This document shows, in pieces, positions 8,750 to 18,318 of a stretch of 64,000 nt of DNA. The translations under genes and the position numbers were made by a program. The stretch spans positions 1 through 64,000 of the forward strand of contig CAIZNH010000037.1 of assembly GCA_903934325.1 (NCBI GenBank). Reading direction: 5' to 3'. The notes beneath the pieces were generated by a model, which searched no databases, was not told where the DNA came from, and worked only from the letters and a program-made list of their open reading frames with translations. Position 1 is the first letter of the stretch. Every line of letters starts with the position of its first letter. The DNA is from an uncultured Alphaproteobacteria bacterium (GTDB taxonomy: Bacteria > Pseudomonadota > Alphaproteobacteria > Sphingomonadales > Sphingomonadaceae).

Positions 8750-11011
8750 ATGATAAAGGCAGTGGCAACGCGCTTGCTTGCGCACACAGGTCTGGTGGGG
8801 ATCATGGTGGCAGGGGCCGCTTCGGGACTGCACGCGCAGGAAACGGGCAATCCTTCAGACGCGCAGAAGCCAGACGACAACGTCATTCTCGTGACCGCGC
8901 AGAAGCGTTCGCAGGATGTGCTCGACGTCGGCATCAGCATTTCGGTGGTTGATGCGGAAGCTATCGCCGCCCGGCGGATCGAGTCCGCAACTGATATCGT
9001 CGCCTTCACACCCAACGTCTCGGTGAAGGAAAACGTGCCCGGCCTGGTTCCGGTCATCACCATCCGCGGGGTCGGCCTCAACGATTTCAGTGCGACCAAC
9101 AATCCCAGCGCTGGGGTCTATGTCGACGAGGTCTCGTTAAGTTCGCTGGCACTGATGAATTTCGATCTATTCGATCTGGAGCGGATGGAGGTGCTGAAGG
9201 GGCCGCAGGGCACGCTCTATGGGCGCAACACCACCGCTGGCGCGCTCAACGTGGTCAGCGCGCGGCCCGATACGCGTGGGGTGCGTGCGCGGGTCAGTGC
9301 CGGGCTGGCCAATTACGACACCAAAGACTTCGAGGCGATGGTCAACCTGCCGCTCTCGGATACGGCGGCGCTGCGGTTCGCAGGTAAGGCGATCATTCAG
9401 GACGAGGGCTTCTATTTCAACGAGGCGGCGGGCCGCGACATCGGCCGGCGGGAAGTTTTCCTTGGCCGCGCGCAGTTGCTGCTCGAGCCGACGGACAGCA
9501 TCGAGGCGCTGTTCAAGGCTGAGATCCAGCGTGGCCGTTCGGAAATCGGGCAGCCGCAGTTCTTCGGCCTTGCCCCGCCGGTACCGGCCGAGCCCGGCTT
9601 GACCTGTCCGGGATCGCCGCGCTGCACCGACTTCTTCGGCTACCGCGACACGGATGGCGACCCCTTCCGCGGTAGCTGGTCGGTCGATCCGACCTACGAT
9701 GTGAACCAGCTGAACCTGACCGCGCGGATCACCGCCGACTTGGGATTTGCCGAACTGACGTCCGTTACAGGCTATATCAATTTCGACCGCGCCTGGGGCA
9801 TTGATGTCGACGCCACCCCGCTGCGACAGACCGATTTCGTCACCGCCGACGATGTCGAGCAGTTCTCGCAGGAGTTGCGCCTCGCGGGCGAGACCGACGC
9901 TGTCAACTGGCTGGTCGGTGGGTTCTATTCCTGGGACCGCGTGCAATCGACGTATGATGGCGACTTGCGCGATTTGTTCAACACCACGACCTTCACCTTC
10001 TCCGATCAGGAGACCGAAACCGCAGCCGCCTTCGTTAACGGCGAATGGCGCCTGACGGACAACCTCGATCTCATCACCGGCGCCCGTTACACTTGGGAGC
10101 GCCGCAGCAATGTCGGCGGCACACGCGATCTGGTCTCACAAGCTCCCGGCAGTGCTTTGACCGGTGCTCCGTTCGGGACACCGCCAATCCCGCTGGCGGT
10201 GGTCAACGATACCATCAGCGACCGCAACTGGTCCTACAAGCTCGGTCTCAACTGGAGCATCGATGCCGATACGCTCGCCTATGCCAGCGTCTCGCAGGGG
10301 GTGAAAAGCGGCGGCTTCTTTGCCGGAGTTGCCACCAATTCGGGGCAGCTCATTCCCTACGAGCCCGAGAGGCTGGTATCCTACGAAGCCGGGATCAAGG
10401 GGCGGCTCGACGCACTGGATGCGGTCTATGCAGTCAGCGCCTTTTACTACGACTACAACAACGTCCAAACCTTCATCCGCGACACCGTGGGCAATCTGCC
10501 GATCCAGCGGCTGGGCAATGTCGACAAGGCCGAGATCTACGGGATCGACGGGGAACTTACATTCCGCCCCTCTTTCCTGCCCGGGCTGGACTGGGCGGTG
10601 GGCGTCGGCCTTCTCGAAAGCGAGCTGGGTGCCTTCGCTTCATCGGGCGGAGCAGTGCCGGCCGGTAACCGTCTCCCCGACGCGCCGACATTCAGCTTCA
10701 ACACTCTTGTCGGCTACGAGTTCGATCTGAGCAGCGATTTTGCGATGCGCTTTGCCGTCGATGGTCGCTATCAGGGACTCACTTTCAAGGACGGGCTCAA
10801 CGATCCGCTAATTGCAGCCGATGCCTTCTGGGTCTGGAACGGGCGCATCTCGTTGATGCAGACAGATGGCTGGGACTTCTCGTTGTGGGGCAAGAACATC
10901 GCTGACGAACGCTATGTGACGCAAGGCATCAACCAGCTTGCGCTCGGCACTGGCAACCGCGTCTATGGTGCACCGCGCACTTGGGGTGTCAGCATTGCCA
11001 AAACGTTCTGA
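8750..11011 (+). CDS. TonB-dependent outer-membrane receptor
   Basis: 753 residues with a signal peptide (about residues 1-29, ending GLHAQ), a TonB-box-like VILVTAQKR, a plug with ITIRGVG and LERMEVLKGPQGTLYGRNTT, and a barrel ending in Phe (SIAKTF). These motifs place it with the large family of sphingomonad receptors annotated as siderophore or organic-ligand transporters; no specific ligand can be assigned. ATG 8750 follows GGGAGG by about 8 bases. It is divergent from the double-TetR gene. The next gene starts 5 bases after its stop, so uptake and hydrolysis are probably expressed together. Confidence 0.93.
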   Translation: MIKAVATRLLAHTGLVGIMVAGAASGLHAQETGNPSDAQKPDDNVILVTAQKRSQDVLDVGISISVVDAEAIAARRIESATDIVAFTPNVSVKENVPGLVPVITIRGVGLNDFSATNNPSAGVYVDEVSLSSLALMNFDLFDLERMEVLKGPQGTLYGRNTTAGALNVVSARPDTRGVRARVSAGLANYDTKDFEAMVNLPLSDTAALRFAGKAIIQDEGFYFNEAAGRDIGRREVFLGRAQLLLEPTDSIEALFKAEIQRGRSEIGQPQFFGLAPPVPAEPGLTCPGSPRCTDFFGYRDTDGDPFRGSWSVDPTYDVNQLNLTARITADLGFAELTSVTGYINFDRAWGIDVDATPLRQTDFVTADDVEQFSQELRLAGETDAVNWLVGGFYSWDRVQSTYDGDLRDLFNTTTFTFSDQETETAAAFVNGEWRLTDNLDLITGARYTWERRSNVGGTRDLVSQAPGSALTGAPFGTPPIPLAVVNDTISDRNWSYKLGLNWSIDADTLAYASVSQGVKSGGFFAGVATNSGQLIPYEPERLVSYEAGIKGRLDALDAVYAVSAFYYDYNNVQTFIRDTVGNLPIQRLGNVDKAEIYGIDGELTFRPSFLPGLDWAVGVGLLESELGAFASSGGAVPAGNRLPDAPTFSFNTLVGYEFDLSSDFAMRFAVDGRYQGLTFKDGLNDPLIAADAFWVWNGRISLMQTDGWDFSLWGKNIADERYVTQGINQLALGTGNRVYGAPRTWGVSIAKTF

Positions 11012-11015
11012 AGTG

Positions 11016-12152
11016 ATGGGGGCGATCACAATAAACGGCACCTGCGCGCCCGGCTTTGAAGTGGTTGCGCAGGCCTTCGCCGCCAACTTCAGCGAGCGCG
11101 GTGAGGTTGGAGCAGCGTTCTGCGTGGTCGCGCAGGGCCAGGTGGTTGTCGACATCTGGGGCGGTCTTGCCGATAAGAGAGAGGCGCGCACCTGGGAGCA
11201 CGATACCCTCGTCAACGTATGGTCGACCACCAAAGGGCTGACGGGAATTGGGCTTGCGATGTTGGTCGATCGTGGGCGGGTGGCTTACGATGATAAGGTC
11301 GCCGACATCTGGCCGGAGTTCGCGGCACACGGCAAGGCAGAGGTTACAATCGCGCAGCTGCTGTCGCACCAAGGGGGCCTGACCGGTTTTCGCGAACCGG
11401 CTGGCGTGGAAGCCTTCTATGATCCGGAAGAAGCGGCAGACCGCCTGGCGCGGGCCGAGCCTTTCTGGGCGCCGGGCACGCAGGCTGGGTATCATGCCAT
11501 ATCCATCGGATTTCTGACGGATGGGCTGTTTCGGCGCATCGATGGCCGCTCGGTGAGGCAGTTCTTCGCCGAAGAATTCGCCAGTTATGACATCCATCTC
11601 GGACTGCCGGATGCGCAATGGCATCGACATGCTCCGGTGATCGCACCGCCGGCGATGTCGTCCGAAGCGCTGGCGATAGAGCTCACTCCGGCGCAGATCG
11701 CCGCGCTCGCCAATCCGCCGCTCGATCCGCTGATCGCCAATGATCCTGCTTGGCAGGAGGCGCAGATCCCTTCCGCGAACGGCTTCGCCACCGCAAGGGG
11801 TATCGCCCGTCTCTACGACAGCTTCATCGCGGCGCGCAGCGACCCCGAGCGCGCGCTCGTAAGCGCAAGGGCTCTCGAGGCAGCGATCGCCGTCAGGTTC
11901 GAGGGAACCGACAGCGTGCTGGGCGAGCCAGCGCGCTGGGCTTGCGGGTTCCTTCGCAACTCCAACGGAGCCTACGGTCCCAACGAAAGCGCTTTCGGCC
12001 ATTCGGGCTGGGGCGGCTCGTTCGGTTTCGCCGATCCCGAGCGGGGCTGGGCCGTGGCCTACACCATGAACCGGATGGGCTCCGATCTCATCGGCGACCC
12101 GCGCAACCTCGCGCTTGTTGATGCCCTGTATAAGACGGCTGTCCGCGAGTAG
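11016..12152 (+). CDS. Serine hydrolase, class-C beta-lactamase fold (esterase EstB-like)
   Basis: 378 residues. Catalytic motif STTK at 70-73 gives nucleophile Ser70 and Lys73. Tyr159 in GYHAIS occupies the place of the second motif, and GHSGWGG near 328-334 replaces the KTG box, the pattern of family VIII carboxylesterases rather than true beta-lactamases. No signal peptide is visible, so it probably acts in the cytoplasm. ATG 11016 lies 5 bases after the receptor stop; the upstream ATG at 10938 lies inside the receptor gene and is rejected. The pairing suggests that a compound with an ester or lactone bond is imported and cleaved. Confidence 0.85.
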   Translation: MGAITINGTCAPGFEVVAQAFAANFSERGEVGAAFCVVAQGQVVVDIWGGLADKREARTWEHDTLVNVWSTTKGLTGIGLAMLVDRGRVAYDDKVADIWPEFAAHGKAEVTIAQLLSHQGGLTGFREPAGVEAFYDPEEAADRLARAEPFWAPGTQAGYHAISIGFLTDGLFRRIDGRSVRQFFAEEFASYDIHLGLPDAQWHRHAPVIAPPAMSSEALAIELTPAQIAALANPPLDPLIANDPAWQEAQIPSANGFATARGIARLYDSFIAARSDPERALVSARALEAAIAVRFEGTDSVLGEPARWACGFLRNSNGAYGPNESAFGHSGWGGSFGFADPERGWAVAYTMNRMGSDLIGDPRNLALVDALYKTAVRE

Positions 12153-12334
12153 AGCGCCACAGATTGCCGACAATCCGCTGTAAAGTGCCTAATCGGCAGC
12201 TTATGGCAGGACCGGACAATCACGGTGGCTGATGTGAACGACCGGCTCTGGGTCGAAAGCCGAAGTCGACTTCATGCGGGAATTACCAGAGCGCTGCCAT
12301 CCTCGCGGTTTCCCCAAATCAGATGCGCTGCTGA

Positions 12335-12658
12335 TTACTGCGAGACACTGGCTTTGGGCTTTCTTCCTCGCCAGCGTGGGGTGCCTTCTGGGATCAACCC
12401 ATTGCGGTAGAGCTCTGCTTCCAGATCCCTCAGCAGGATCGCCATGTGACGGTCACTTTCGAGGTTTTCGCGGGTAGACCTACCGTGGCGGTAGTTGGGG
12501 GCATCTGGTCCGGTGGGATGAGGTGAGCGGCGCGCGCCATGCATACGGCAGACAGAGTAAGGTTCATCCCTCCATGATACCACACAGGGGTTCAAGCAGC
12601 GGACGCCCGAGCGCTTGGAGCGCGCGGTGCACTGATGCTTCAGACCTGGCAGAGGCAT
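12335..12658 (-). CDS. Small Cys/His-rich protein of mobile elements
   Basis: 107 residues. The N-terminal half has spaced cysteines (HQCTARSKRSGVRCLNPC, then CRMHGARR) followed by GPDAPNYRHGRSTRE, a pattern seen in many small hypothetical proteins of phages and integrative elements. It may bind zinc. Function is not known. It is the last gene of the element, downstream of an unknown gene, and its ribosome site is weak. Confidence 0.6.
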   Translation of the reverse strand: MPLPGLKHQCTARSKRSGVRCLNPCVVSWRDEPYSVCRMHGARRSPHPTGPDAPNYRHGRSTRENLESDRHMAILLRDLEAELYRNGLIPEGTPRWRGRKPKASVSQ

Positions 12659-12739
12659 GACGATCCAGACCCGTTACAAAGGCGGTGAGGCTCTTCCGAT
12701 TTCAAGGTCAGAAGTTTCCCAATTAACCCGTTGCAAGCC

Positions 12740-13357
12740 TTAGAGCACGCCATGTTCTTTACAGAAGGCCACGGCCTGCTCGGCAACGTCCAGCGCGTCT
12801 GCACAGGTGGCTGCAAAAGCAGATTGACCGGCCTTAAGTGCGGCATATTCGGACTTGATCGACCGCCTAGTCGCCATCTGGATCGCGTCACAATCAGCTA
12901 GGATCCGATCCACCTGCGGTTTAATCGACTGGAGAAAGGCGATGATGTCTGCTTCGGGGACCCCCTCCACGCCCAACGCCATGAGCGCGGGGATCAGGTT
13001 GTAGCCCAACTCGTGTGCTACGATCTCCGGCACACGCTTCAACCGGTACCCCTTGTCTTCCTCGGTGCAACCCACAAGGATGCCGGAACGGCCGTAGCTC
13101 CCACGGGGAGCGCTCAGGTACTCAGCGATAGACCCAACAGTAGCGAGGTTGTGGTGGAGGATGTCCCAGCTTTCTTGCACCTTGTAGGCGCTGACTCGCT
13201 TGAAGGGGTGGTTCGCCTTGCGCTGCTTCATCGCGGCACGGAAAATGACTTGGCACGGACTGTTGAGCGCCCGGTTCGAACGATCAACCTGCCCAACACG
13301 CAGGTGATTAGGGGGTTTAGGGGGTTTGGCTCCAGCCGTTCCCGTACGCGTATACAT
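12740..13357 (-). CDS. Hypothetical protein of integrative element
   Basis: 205 residues, not recognised. It has a basic, proline-containing N-terminus (GAKPPKPPNHLRVGQ) and a helical C-terminal half. ATG 13357 is chosen because AGGAGA lies about 8 bases upstream; a longer reading to 13567 would overlap the primase gene and lacks a ribosome site. It follows the primase-helicase gene by 55 bases on the same strand, so a role in element maintenance or replication is possible but not shown. Confidence 0.65.
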   Translation of the reverse strand: MYTRTGTAGAKPPKPPNHLRVGQVDRSNRALNSPCQVIFRAAMKQRKANHPFKRVSAYKVQESWDILHHNLATVGSIAEYLSAPRGSYGRSGILVGCTEEDKGYRLKRVPEIVAHELGYNLIPALMALGVEGVPEADIIAFLQSIKPQVDRILADCDAIQMATRRSIKSEYAALKAGQSAFAATCADALDVAEQAVAFCKEHGVL

Positions 13358-13412
13358 AGTCCTTCTCCTTTTTCTCTCTAAAGAATAAGCCAAAACAAAT
13401 CCCTGAAACCCA

Positions 13413-15983
13413 CTAATCACCTTCCGAAGGTGCCGCGCTGGGCTGGGCTGCGGGGACCTTAATGACCCAGACGGCCTGACCACCTCGGGTGCCGGACGAC
13501 ACAAACTTGCAACCTGCAACGACCCGCCCTTGCCGAGCAGAGAGCCAGCGTCCCAGTCTACGGCCATTAATTCGCCCGCCTTCTCCGGCTACAGAGAGAA
13601 GCGCCTCCCGGAATTCGGGGTGCTTAAACTTTTTGGTTGCGGACGACGGCGATGCCGCATCCGCTATTGCCTCGGCCTCTGCGCTGAGGTCAGCGGTCGT
13701 CACCTTTTTGTCGCCGATCACCTGTATCCATTGACCCATGACGTGCTTGATCAGGGCCACCTGCGGGTCGGCCTTGCGGACTTTTTCCATCGTGTCGCAG
13801 GGGTCGGCGCAGCCCAGCCACATCAGCGCGCTGCGGATCAAGTTGGACCAGTCGGCAAAGGAGCCAATGGGGGCAACCTGAAATGGCCGGCCAGCAACGT
13901 GGTAAGCCCGCAGGATCGTAAGTATCGCCGCAACGTAATCGCCACGACGATCTATTGCCAACCTTATAGGGTCGAACGAGAACTCCCTCAGTTCAGGGCG
14001 CTCAACACCTGGATCGAGTTGGCTCAGCAGCGCGCGGCGGCTCATATCGCCAACAAAAGTCAGGTTGTTTCCGGTAGCAGTAACCATCGCATTAGTCGGT
14101 ACTTCCACCATCTTGGAAAGCCCTAACACCCTGACTTTCAGGCTCGGCTGGGTCAACAACTGGCAAAGGAACTCGCCCCCCAGCGGTGCCTCGCAGTTGT
14201 CGATAGCCACCAGGCCTTCGCTTTCCATGAGGAGCGCGCCCAGCCGCTTCTCCAACTCCTCTGCGGTCTTCCCCTGCGCAATAGGGGCCGCTGGACGGCC
14301 GGTCCGAAGAACGCTGAAAATGTCCACAAGGGTGCTCTTGCCGGACCCGGCCGTCGGGGCCGAGTAGCCATGAAGTGGTGCACTGGAAAGCGCCGTCCGG
14401 CTGACTGAGGTCATCATTCCGGAGAGGGCGACCGACCTGTCCGCGTCAGTCACGAAGGGAAATCCGGAGATCAAATCGCGTAGCAGGTCCAGCGCGGCTA
14501 GCGCGTTATCTCGCGTCGGAGCAGCCGGTATGCTGGGTACCTCAGTGTCACTCGGCACCAGCAGCAGACCCGTAGTCCGATCGTAGCCGGGCCTACACAG
14601 AACGCTGCCATTCGCACGAAGCGTCGGCACATCGATGACGCCCGCCAGAGGCGGAAATGGCCATCTACCATTCCGCGCCAGCAAGGTCTCGGCCACGGCA
14701 CTGGGACAGTCTACCTTCGTCTGACCGGACTTTACCGGCTTTACCCAGTTAGCCGCCTTGGTCAGCGCCTCGACCATCTCCGTCTCGCCGACCGTGATAA
14801 TGCGCAAGCGGTTGGCACCAAGGTGGCCAACGCCCGCGATGGGGGTGGTCCCGGTGCGGACGATGCGATCGTTCATCTGATAGTAGCCAAGATCAGCTTC
14901 GATCAGCGCCTGCTGCGCTTGGTCTACCGTCGAGGGTAACTCCCCCGGGACGACTATGATTGTGGGCCGGTTGCTTCCCCCTCCAGCTTCATCTCCGAAG
15001 ATCGACCCGCCAACTGGGGTATACCGTGCCTTCGCTCTCGAAAGTGCGCGCTTCGCAGCGCGCACAGGGTCAGTCTGGTCGCTGATGTGAGCACATCCCG
15101 CATTCGCAGGGTTCAGAAGGACCCCAAAGACCTTGGCTTCTGCATATCTGTCGTCCACCATCTGACAGGCAATGCCGTACGCCCAACCGGAGCGATCTGA
15201 GTTCCGGAAGTAGTCTGTTGGCGTATCGAGCATCTTTCGAAGCTTAGCCGTGTCCCCTTGAGACAAGTCCCCGCTAGTCAACAGTTCGACATCATCCGGT
15301 ACGGCCACTGCTGCGCGTACCTTCGGCTCTGAGGCAGCAGCTATCGGGGAGGAAATTTCCAAGTCGTTGAGCGTGTAAAGCCTTTCAGGATGGTAGCACA
15401 CCAACCGTGACATAACGGGGATGCACCCCCGCTTACGCTTCGCGGCGTTGGGATAGTTGACGGTGCCAGGTACACGCAACAACCTGTCAACGTTATGCCC
15501 GCTATCGCCTCCAAAGCGCTGAGCGATGGCCCTGTTGATGGCCTCAACCCGCTCAAGATCGTTGGTATCGTCGGCAAGCCTCCACAGCGCCTGAACGCCG
15601 TTCCCGCTATCTACTATACCGCTCGGCGGCAGGCTGCAGGCCTCAAGCTGCCTGATCACCGAAGCTTTGTCGAAGTGCGATCCGTCTTTCGGCGGATCGA
15701 TGTCAACGTGCGCGAAGCGGGCGGAGCTAATCTCTTCCTTGGTCGGCTTGGTTCCCGCGTCCGGATGACACCGGTTCGCAGTCCAGTAGATGTTCCGCCC
15801 TGCCAGATTCCGCTTCAGAGCCATCTCAACAGCAGCCGCCTCGTTCTCGCCGAAATAGCGGCCTTCGATCGCCCCGTCGGGCTCTATGGCAGCAATGTGA
15901 ATGTCAGCACCGACTATGTTGGTAACGAACTGGCGGATGACCGCTTCGTCGGGAGCAAGTTGGGATTGCGCCGCCATCATCAC
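13413..15983 (-). CDS. Primase-helicase (AEP-type primase with P-loop ATPase)
   Basis: 856 residues. The N-terminal third looks like an archaeo-eukaryotic-type primase of mobile elements: HVDIDPP (metal-binding DxD) near residue 92, then GIVDSGNGVQALWRL and NVDRLLRVPGTVNYPN. The C-terminal half has a P-loop ATPase: Walker A TAGSGKSTL, Walker B-like EGLVAIDNCE, a TATGNN sensor segment, and an arginine-rich SRRALLSQLD. Such fusions replicate plasmids, satellites and integrative elements after excision. Three consecutive ATG codons mark the start, and the start overlaps the stop of the upstream HTH gene by 4 bases, implying coupled translation. Confidence 0.8.
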   Translation of the reverse strand: MMMAAQSQLAPDEAVIRQFVTNIVGADIHIAAIEPDGAIEGRYFGENEAAAVEMALKRNLAGRNIYWTANRCHPDAGTKPTKEEISSARFAHVDIDPPKDGSHFDKASVIRQLEACSLPPSGIVDSGNGVQALWRLADDTNDLERVEAINRAIAQRFGGDSGHNVDRLLRVPGTVNYPNAAKRKRGCIPVMSRLVCYHPERLYTLNDLEISSPIAAASEPKVRAAVAVPDDVELLTSGDLSQGDTAKLRKMLDTPTDYFRNSDRSGWAYGIACQMVDDRYAEAKVFGVLLNPANAGCAHISDQTDPVRAAKRALSRAKARYTPVGGSIFGDEAGGGSNRPTIIVVPGELPSTVDQAQQALIEADLGYYQMNDRIVRTGTTPIAGVGHLGANRLRIITVGETEMVEALTKAANWVKPVKSGQTKVDCPSAVAETLLARNGRWPFPPLAGVIDVPTLRANGSVLCRPGYDRTTGLLLVPSDTEVPSIPAAPTRDNALAALDLLRDLISGFPFVTDADRSVALSGMMTSVSRTALSSAPLHGYSAPTAGSGKSTLVDIFSVLRTGRPAAPIAQGKTAEELEKRLGALLMESEGLVAIDNCEAPLGGEFLCQLLTQPSLKVRVLGLSKMVEVPTNAMVTATGNNLTFVGDMSRRALLSQLDPGVERPELREFSFDPIRLAIDRRGDYVAAILTILRAYHVAGRPFQVAPIGSFADWSNLIRSALMWLGCADPCDTMEKVRKADPQVALIKHVMGQWIQVIGDKKVTTADLSAEAEAIADAASPSSATKKFKHPEFREALLSVAGEGGRINGRRLGRWLSARQGRVVAGCKFVSSGTRGGQAVWVIKVPAAQPSAAPSEGD

Positions 15984-16210
15984 TGCCCCCCAAGAATGGC
16001 GGGCGCCGTGTCCACACGCCGCTGAGCTTCGGCGAGCAACTCACTGGTTTCACAGAGCGCCCTTCCGTTGATCCGGCGCCAAGTCACAGGCCACCGTTCG
16101 AGGGTGCGGGGGGAGATGGGGAAAAAGTGGTCGGACAGAACTTGAGCCGCCAAACGGCGATCCATCCGTCGGGGAAGGTCTGACAGGTCGCGCACGTTTC
16201 GAGCCTCCAT
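15980..16210 (-). CDS. Small helix-turn-helix protein (AlpA/excisionase-like)
   Basis: 76 residues. LAAQVLSDHFFPISPRTLERWPVTWRRINGRALCETSELL matches in outline the winged-helix pattern of AlpA/MerR-like excisionases, where a short HTH is followed by a residue set reading the wing. Such proteins activate or direct excision in satellites. It ends inside the primase-helicase start (ATGA), and lies downstream of an unknown gene and the integrase, a typical position for a regulator of element replication. The assignment rests on pattern and context. Confidence 0.6.
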   Translation of the reverse strand: MEARNVRDLSDLPRRMDRRLAAQVLSDHFFPISPRTLERWPVTWRRINGRALCETSELLAEAQRRVDTAPAILGGQ

Positions 16211-16239
16211 TAACGAGTGCTCGCGGGACTTAGCGTAAC

Positions 16240-16818
16240 CTACTGGTCACCTTCTTGGGTTGAGGAGTGACCAGACCAGTTCTTGCGGGTTCGACCCTTT
16301 TCCCAACTCCGAAGTAATGTGGGGGTGATAGCCTGCTCGCGGTCGCCAACACCCCATGACCAGCCTTCTTCGTTAGCAATATCTGCTACAGCGCGCCTGG
16401 CCTCGGACTTAAAGTTCTTGGCGCCTGCGGCCTTTAACTGCTCTGCCTTTGCATTGACTGCGGCTAGAAGGCTGTTTCGCATCTGCTTTATGCTACCTGC
16501 TGGGGCGCCTCCGCCTGGCTCAGGGTACAGTCGTGGATCTGAGTTTCCTACATCCAGTGCGTGTATGTGCATGACGATATCGCCGATGACTTCGGAAGCG
16601 AACGAAGACACGCTGACGTCGGGGTCTTCCTCGTGGGTCGTGACACTATCGATGAACTCCTTCATTGCGGCGAGCACTTCGATCGCAACTGCTCGATCCC
16701 AAGTCACCGGAAATCCAATCGGTTGGATCCGAGAAAGCCTTGCCTTCAGCGCGAGCAGCGCCAACGCATCCTCTGGCTGCATCTCGGGCAGGAGGGCGGG
16801 CCCCACACTATTGGTCAT
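16240..16818 (-). CDS. Hypothetical protein overlapping integrase end
   Basis: 192 residues starting at ATG 16818, which overlaps the integrase stop by 11 bases; a TTG at 16830 would add four residues. There is a mainly helical N-terminal part, a Gly/Pro-rich linker (YPEPGGGAPAGS) and a basic C-terminus with KSEARRAVADIA. No family recognised. Coupling to the integrase suggests a role in the element's integration or regulation, but this is only inference. Confidence 0.6.
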   Translation of the reverse strand: MTNSVGPALLPEMQPEDALALLALKARLSRIQPIGFPVTWDRAVAIEVLAAMKEFIDSVTTHEEDPDVSVSSFASEVIGDIVMHIHALDVGNSDPRLYPEPGGGAPAGSIKQMRNSLLAAVNAKAEQLKAAGAKNFKSEARRAVADIANEEGWSWGVGDREQAITPTLLRSWEKGRTRKNWSGHSSTQEGDQ

Positions 16819-18118
16819 TCGGGGTGCCAATCGCGAGGGAGATAAGCTCGTTCCACTGCTTCATCGCCTGCACCTGCTCCGGCCAGCGTTGCGCCCGCTG
16901 GTAAACCCCAAGCACTCCCGCCCTCGTTGCAGCCTGCCTATGATTAAGAATGGCATCAAGCACCGCCTCGTGCACACCGGCCTCAGCCAGGGCGGTGACG
17001 AAAGATCGGCGATGGTCGTGGACGCGCCAGTCCAGCTTAGTCGTGAGGGCTGCATCCACAGCCTTCTTCAACTTGCCAAAGGTGTCGACAGCCTTGCCGG
17101 AACGGGGCGCCGGGAACACATGGCCAGTGGCGGGCGAACCAGCAGCTTCGTGCCTTCGCCTCAGAATTCCAAGCGCCAACGCAGGCAGGTGGAACTGATG
17201 GGGGTCACCATTCTTGGTCTGCGTACCTGGCTGGCTCCAGACTGCTTCCGATAGATCGACATCGCTCCATTGCATCCTTGTGGCCTCACCGCGCCTGCAC
17301 GGCACTGCGATTAAGAAATGTAGCAGGTCGCGATGAACTTGGTCGAGCCCTGCCGCAGCTTTTATTGCCCGCCATAGCTGCCCCAACTGCTTCGGCTTGT
17401 GGTGCGTCGAACGGGACTTGGGTGGCCTTGGTCGCCTGGCCTTCGCCAACTGTCCGCAAGGATTAATTGCTACGTGTCCCTCATCCTGCGCCCAGTCATA
17501 GAAGCGCGACAACGCACCGAACCGGTGCCGGGCTGTGGCCGGTTTATCCGCCACACCCTCCAGCATGCGCTTAACGTCGTCTCTGTCGATAGCTTCAGCA
17601 GACTTATCGAGTGCACCCATGGCGATAATCGCCGCGTTGGTATGTGACAGTTCCTCCGCAACAGCGCGAGCCGATAGCGTTCCATGCCCTCCCCTAAGTT
17701 TCGGCCGGATGGGTAGCGCATGCTCATACATAGCCAACAGCCGCCTCAGAGTACCGGCGCGCTTTCGCGCATCATCGGCCAGCCTTGTTCTCTTCTGTGC
17801 GGCTGGATCGGAACCGGCTTTGGCTTCGCCCTTCAGTTTATTGGCTGCATCACGTGCGGCATCGGGAGATAAAGATGCAGGGTTACCCAGAACCATCGAC
17901 CTTGAAGCGAAGCGCTTGCCGGTAAGTGGGTCAACGCCGCGGGGTCTATACTCAAAGCGCCACGACATGGAGGAACTGTTCACCACCAGCGCGAGACCTC
18001 GACACTCTGCATCGCTTATGATGGTCCGCTGGGCTGGAGCCCGTCTTTTCCATGCAGCGTCGATCGCTGCCCGCGTGATCTTTAGCGGACCCTCCCTCGT
18101 TACAACCTGCGCAGTCAT
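16808..18118 (-). CDS. Tyrosine recombinase/integrase of integrative element
   Basis: 436 residues from ATG 18118 (an in-frame ATG at 18160 would add 14 residues but lacks a ribosome site). The catalytic pattern of site-specific tyrosine recombinases is present: Arg in PCRRGEATRMQW, HDHRR (H-x-x-R), a later His in NHRQ, and the nucleophile Tyr in GVYQRA. The N-terminal part resembles the DUF4102-type DNA-binding arm domain. It sits about 200 bases from a tRNA-Thr 3' fragment, consistent with tRNA-directed integration. Its 3' end overlaps the next gene. Confidence 0.93.
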   Translation of the reverse strand: MTAQVVTREGPLKITRAAIDAAWKRRAPAQRTIISDAECRGLALVVNSSSMSWRFEYRPRGVDPLTGKRFASRSMVLGNPASLSPDAARDAANKLKGEAKAGSDPAAQKRTRLADDARKRAGTLRRLLAMYEHALPIRPKLRGGHGTLSARAVAEELSHTNAAIIAMGALDKSAEAIDRDDVKRMLEGVADKPATARHRFGALSRFYDWAQDEGHVAINPCGQLAKARRPRPPKSRSTHHKPKQLGQLWRAIKAAAGLDQVHRDLLHFLIAVPCRRGEATRMQWSDVDLSEAVWSQPGTQTKNGDPHQFHLPALALGILRRRHEAAGSPATGHVFPAPRSGKAVDTFGKLKKAVDAALTTKLDWRVHDHRRSFVTALAEAGVHEAVLDAILNHRQAATRAGVLGVYQRAQRWPEQVQAMKQWNELISLAIGTPNDQ

Positions 18119-18137
18119 CGCTATTCTCAGCCAATTG

Positions 18138-18159
18138 GGACGGACATAGGACGGACACA
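18138..18159. repeat. Tandem 11-bp direct repeat before integrase gene
   Basis: GGACGGACATA is followed directly by GGACGGACACA. It lies just upstream of the chosen integrase start, so it could be an arm-type integrase site or an operator. It could equally be coding if the longer start is used. Confidence 0.5.
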
Positions 18160-18318
18160 TAGAGCGAAAGGAGGCGCAGGTAAACGGACGATTGCGGAGC
18201 TTGCGCAGAGTTTAGTCAATAGCCAGACAAAGGTATAAAGGCATGAAAACCAGATGCATGCGGGACCCAAAGGTAGGCTGCGAAGCCCAGCGTAAACTGG
18301 CGGAGATACAATACCATT

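Noticed and set aside
12153..12334. Left attachment site of the integrative element
   Set aside because: Searched by eye for a copy of the tRNA-Thr 3' sequence in both orientations and found none.
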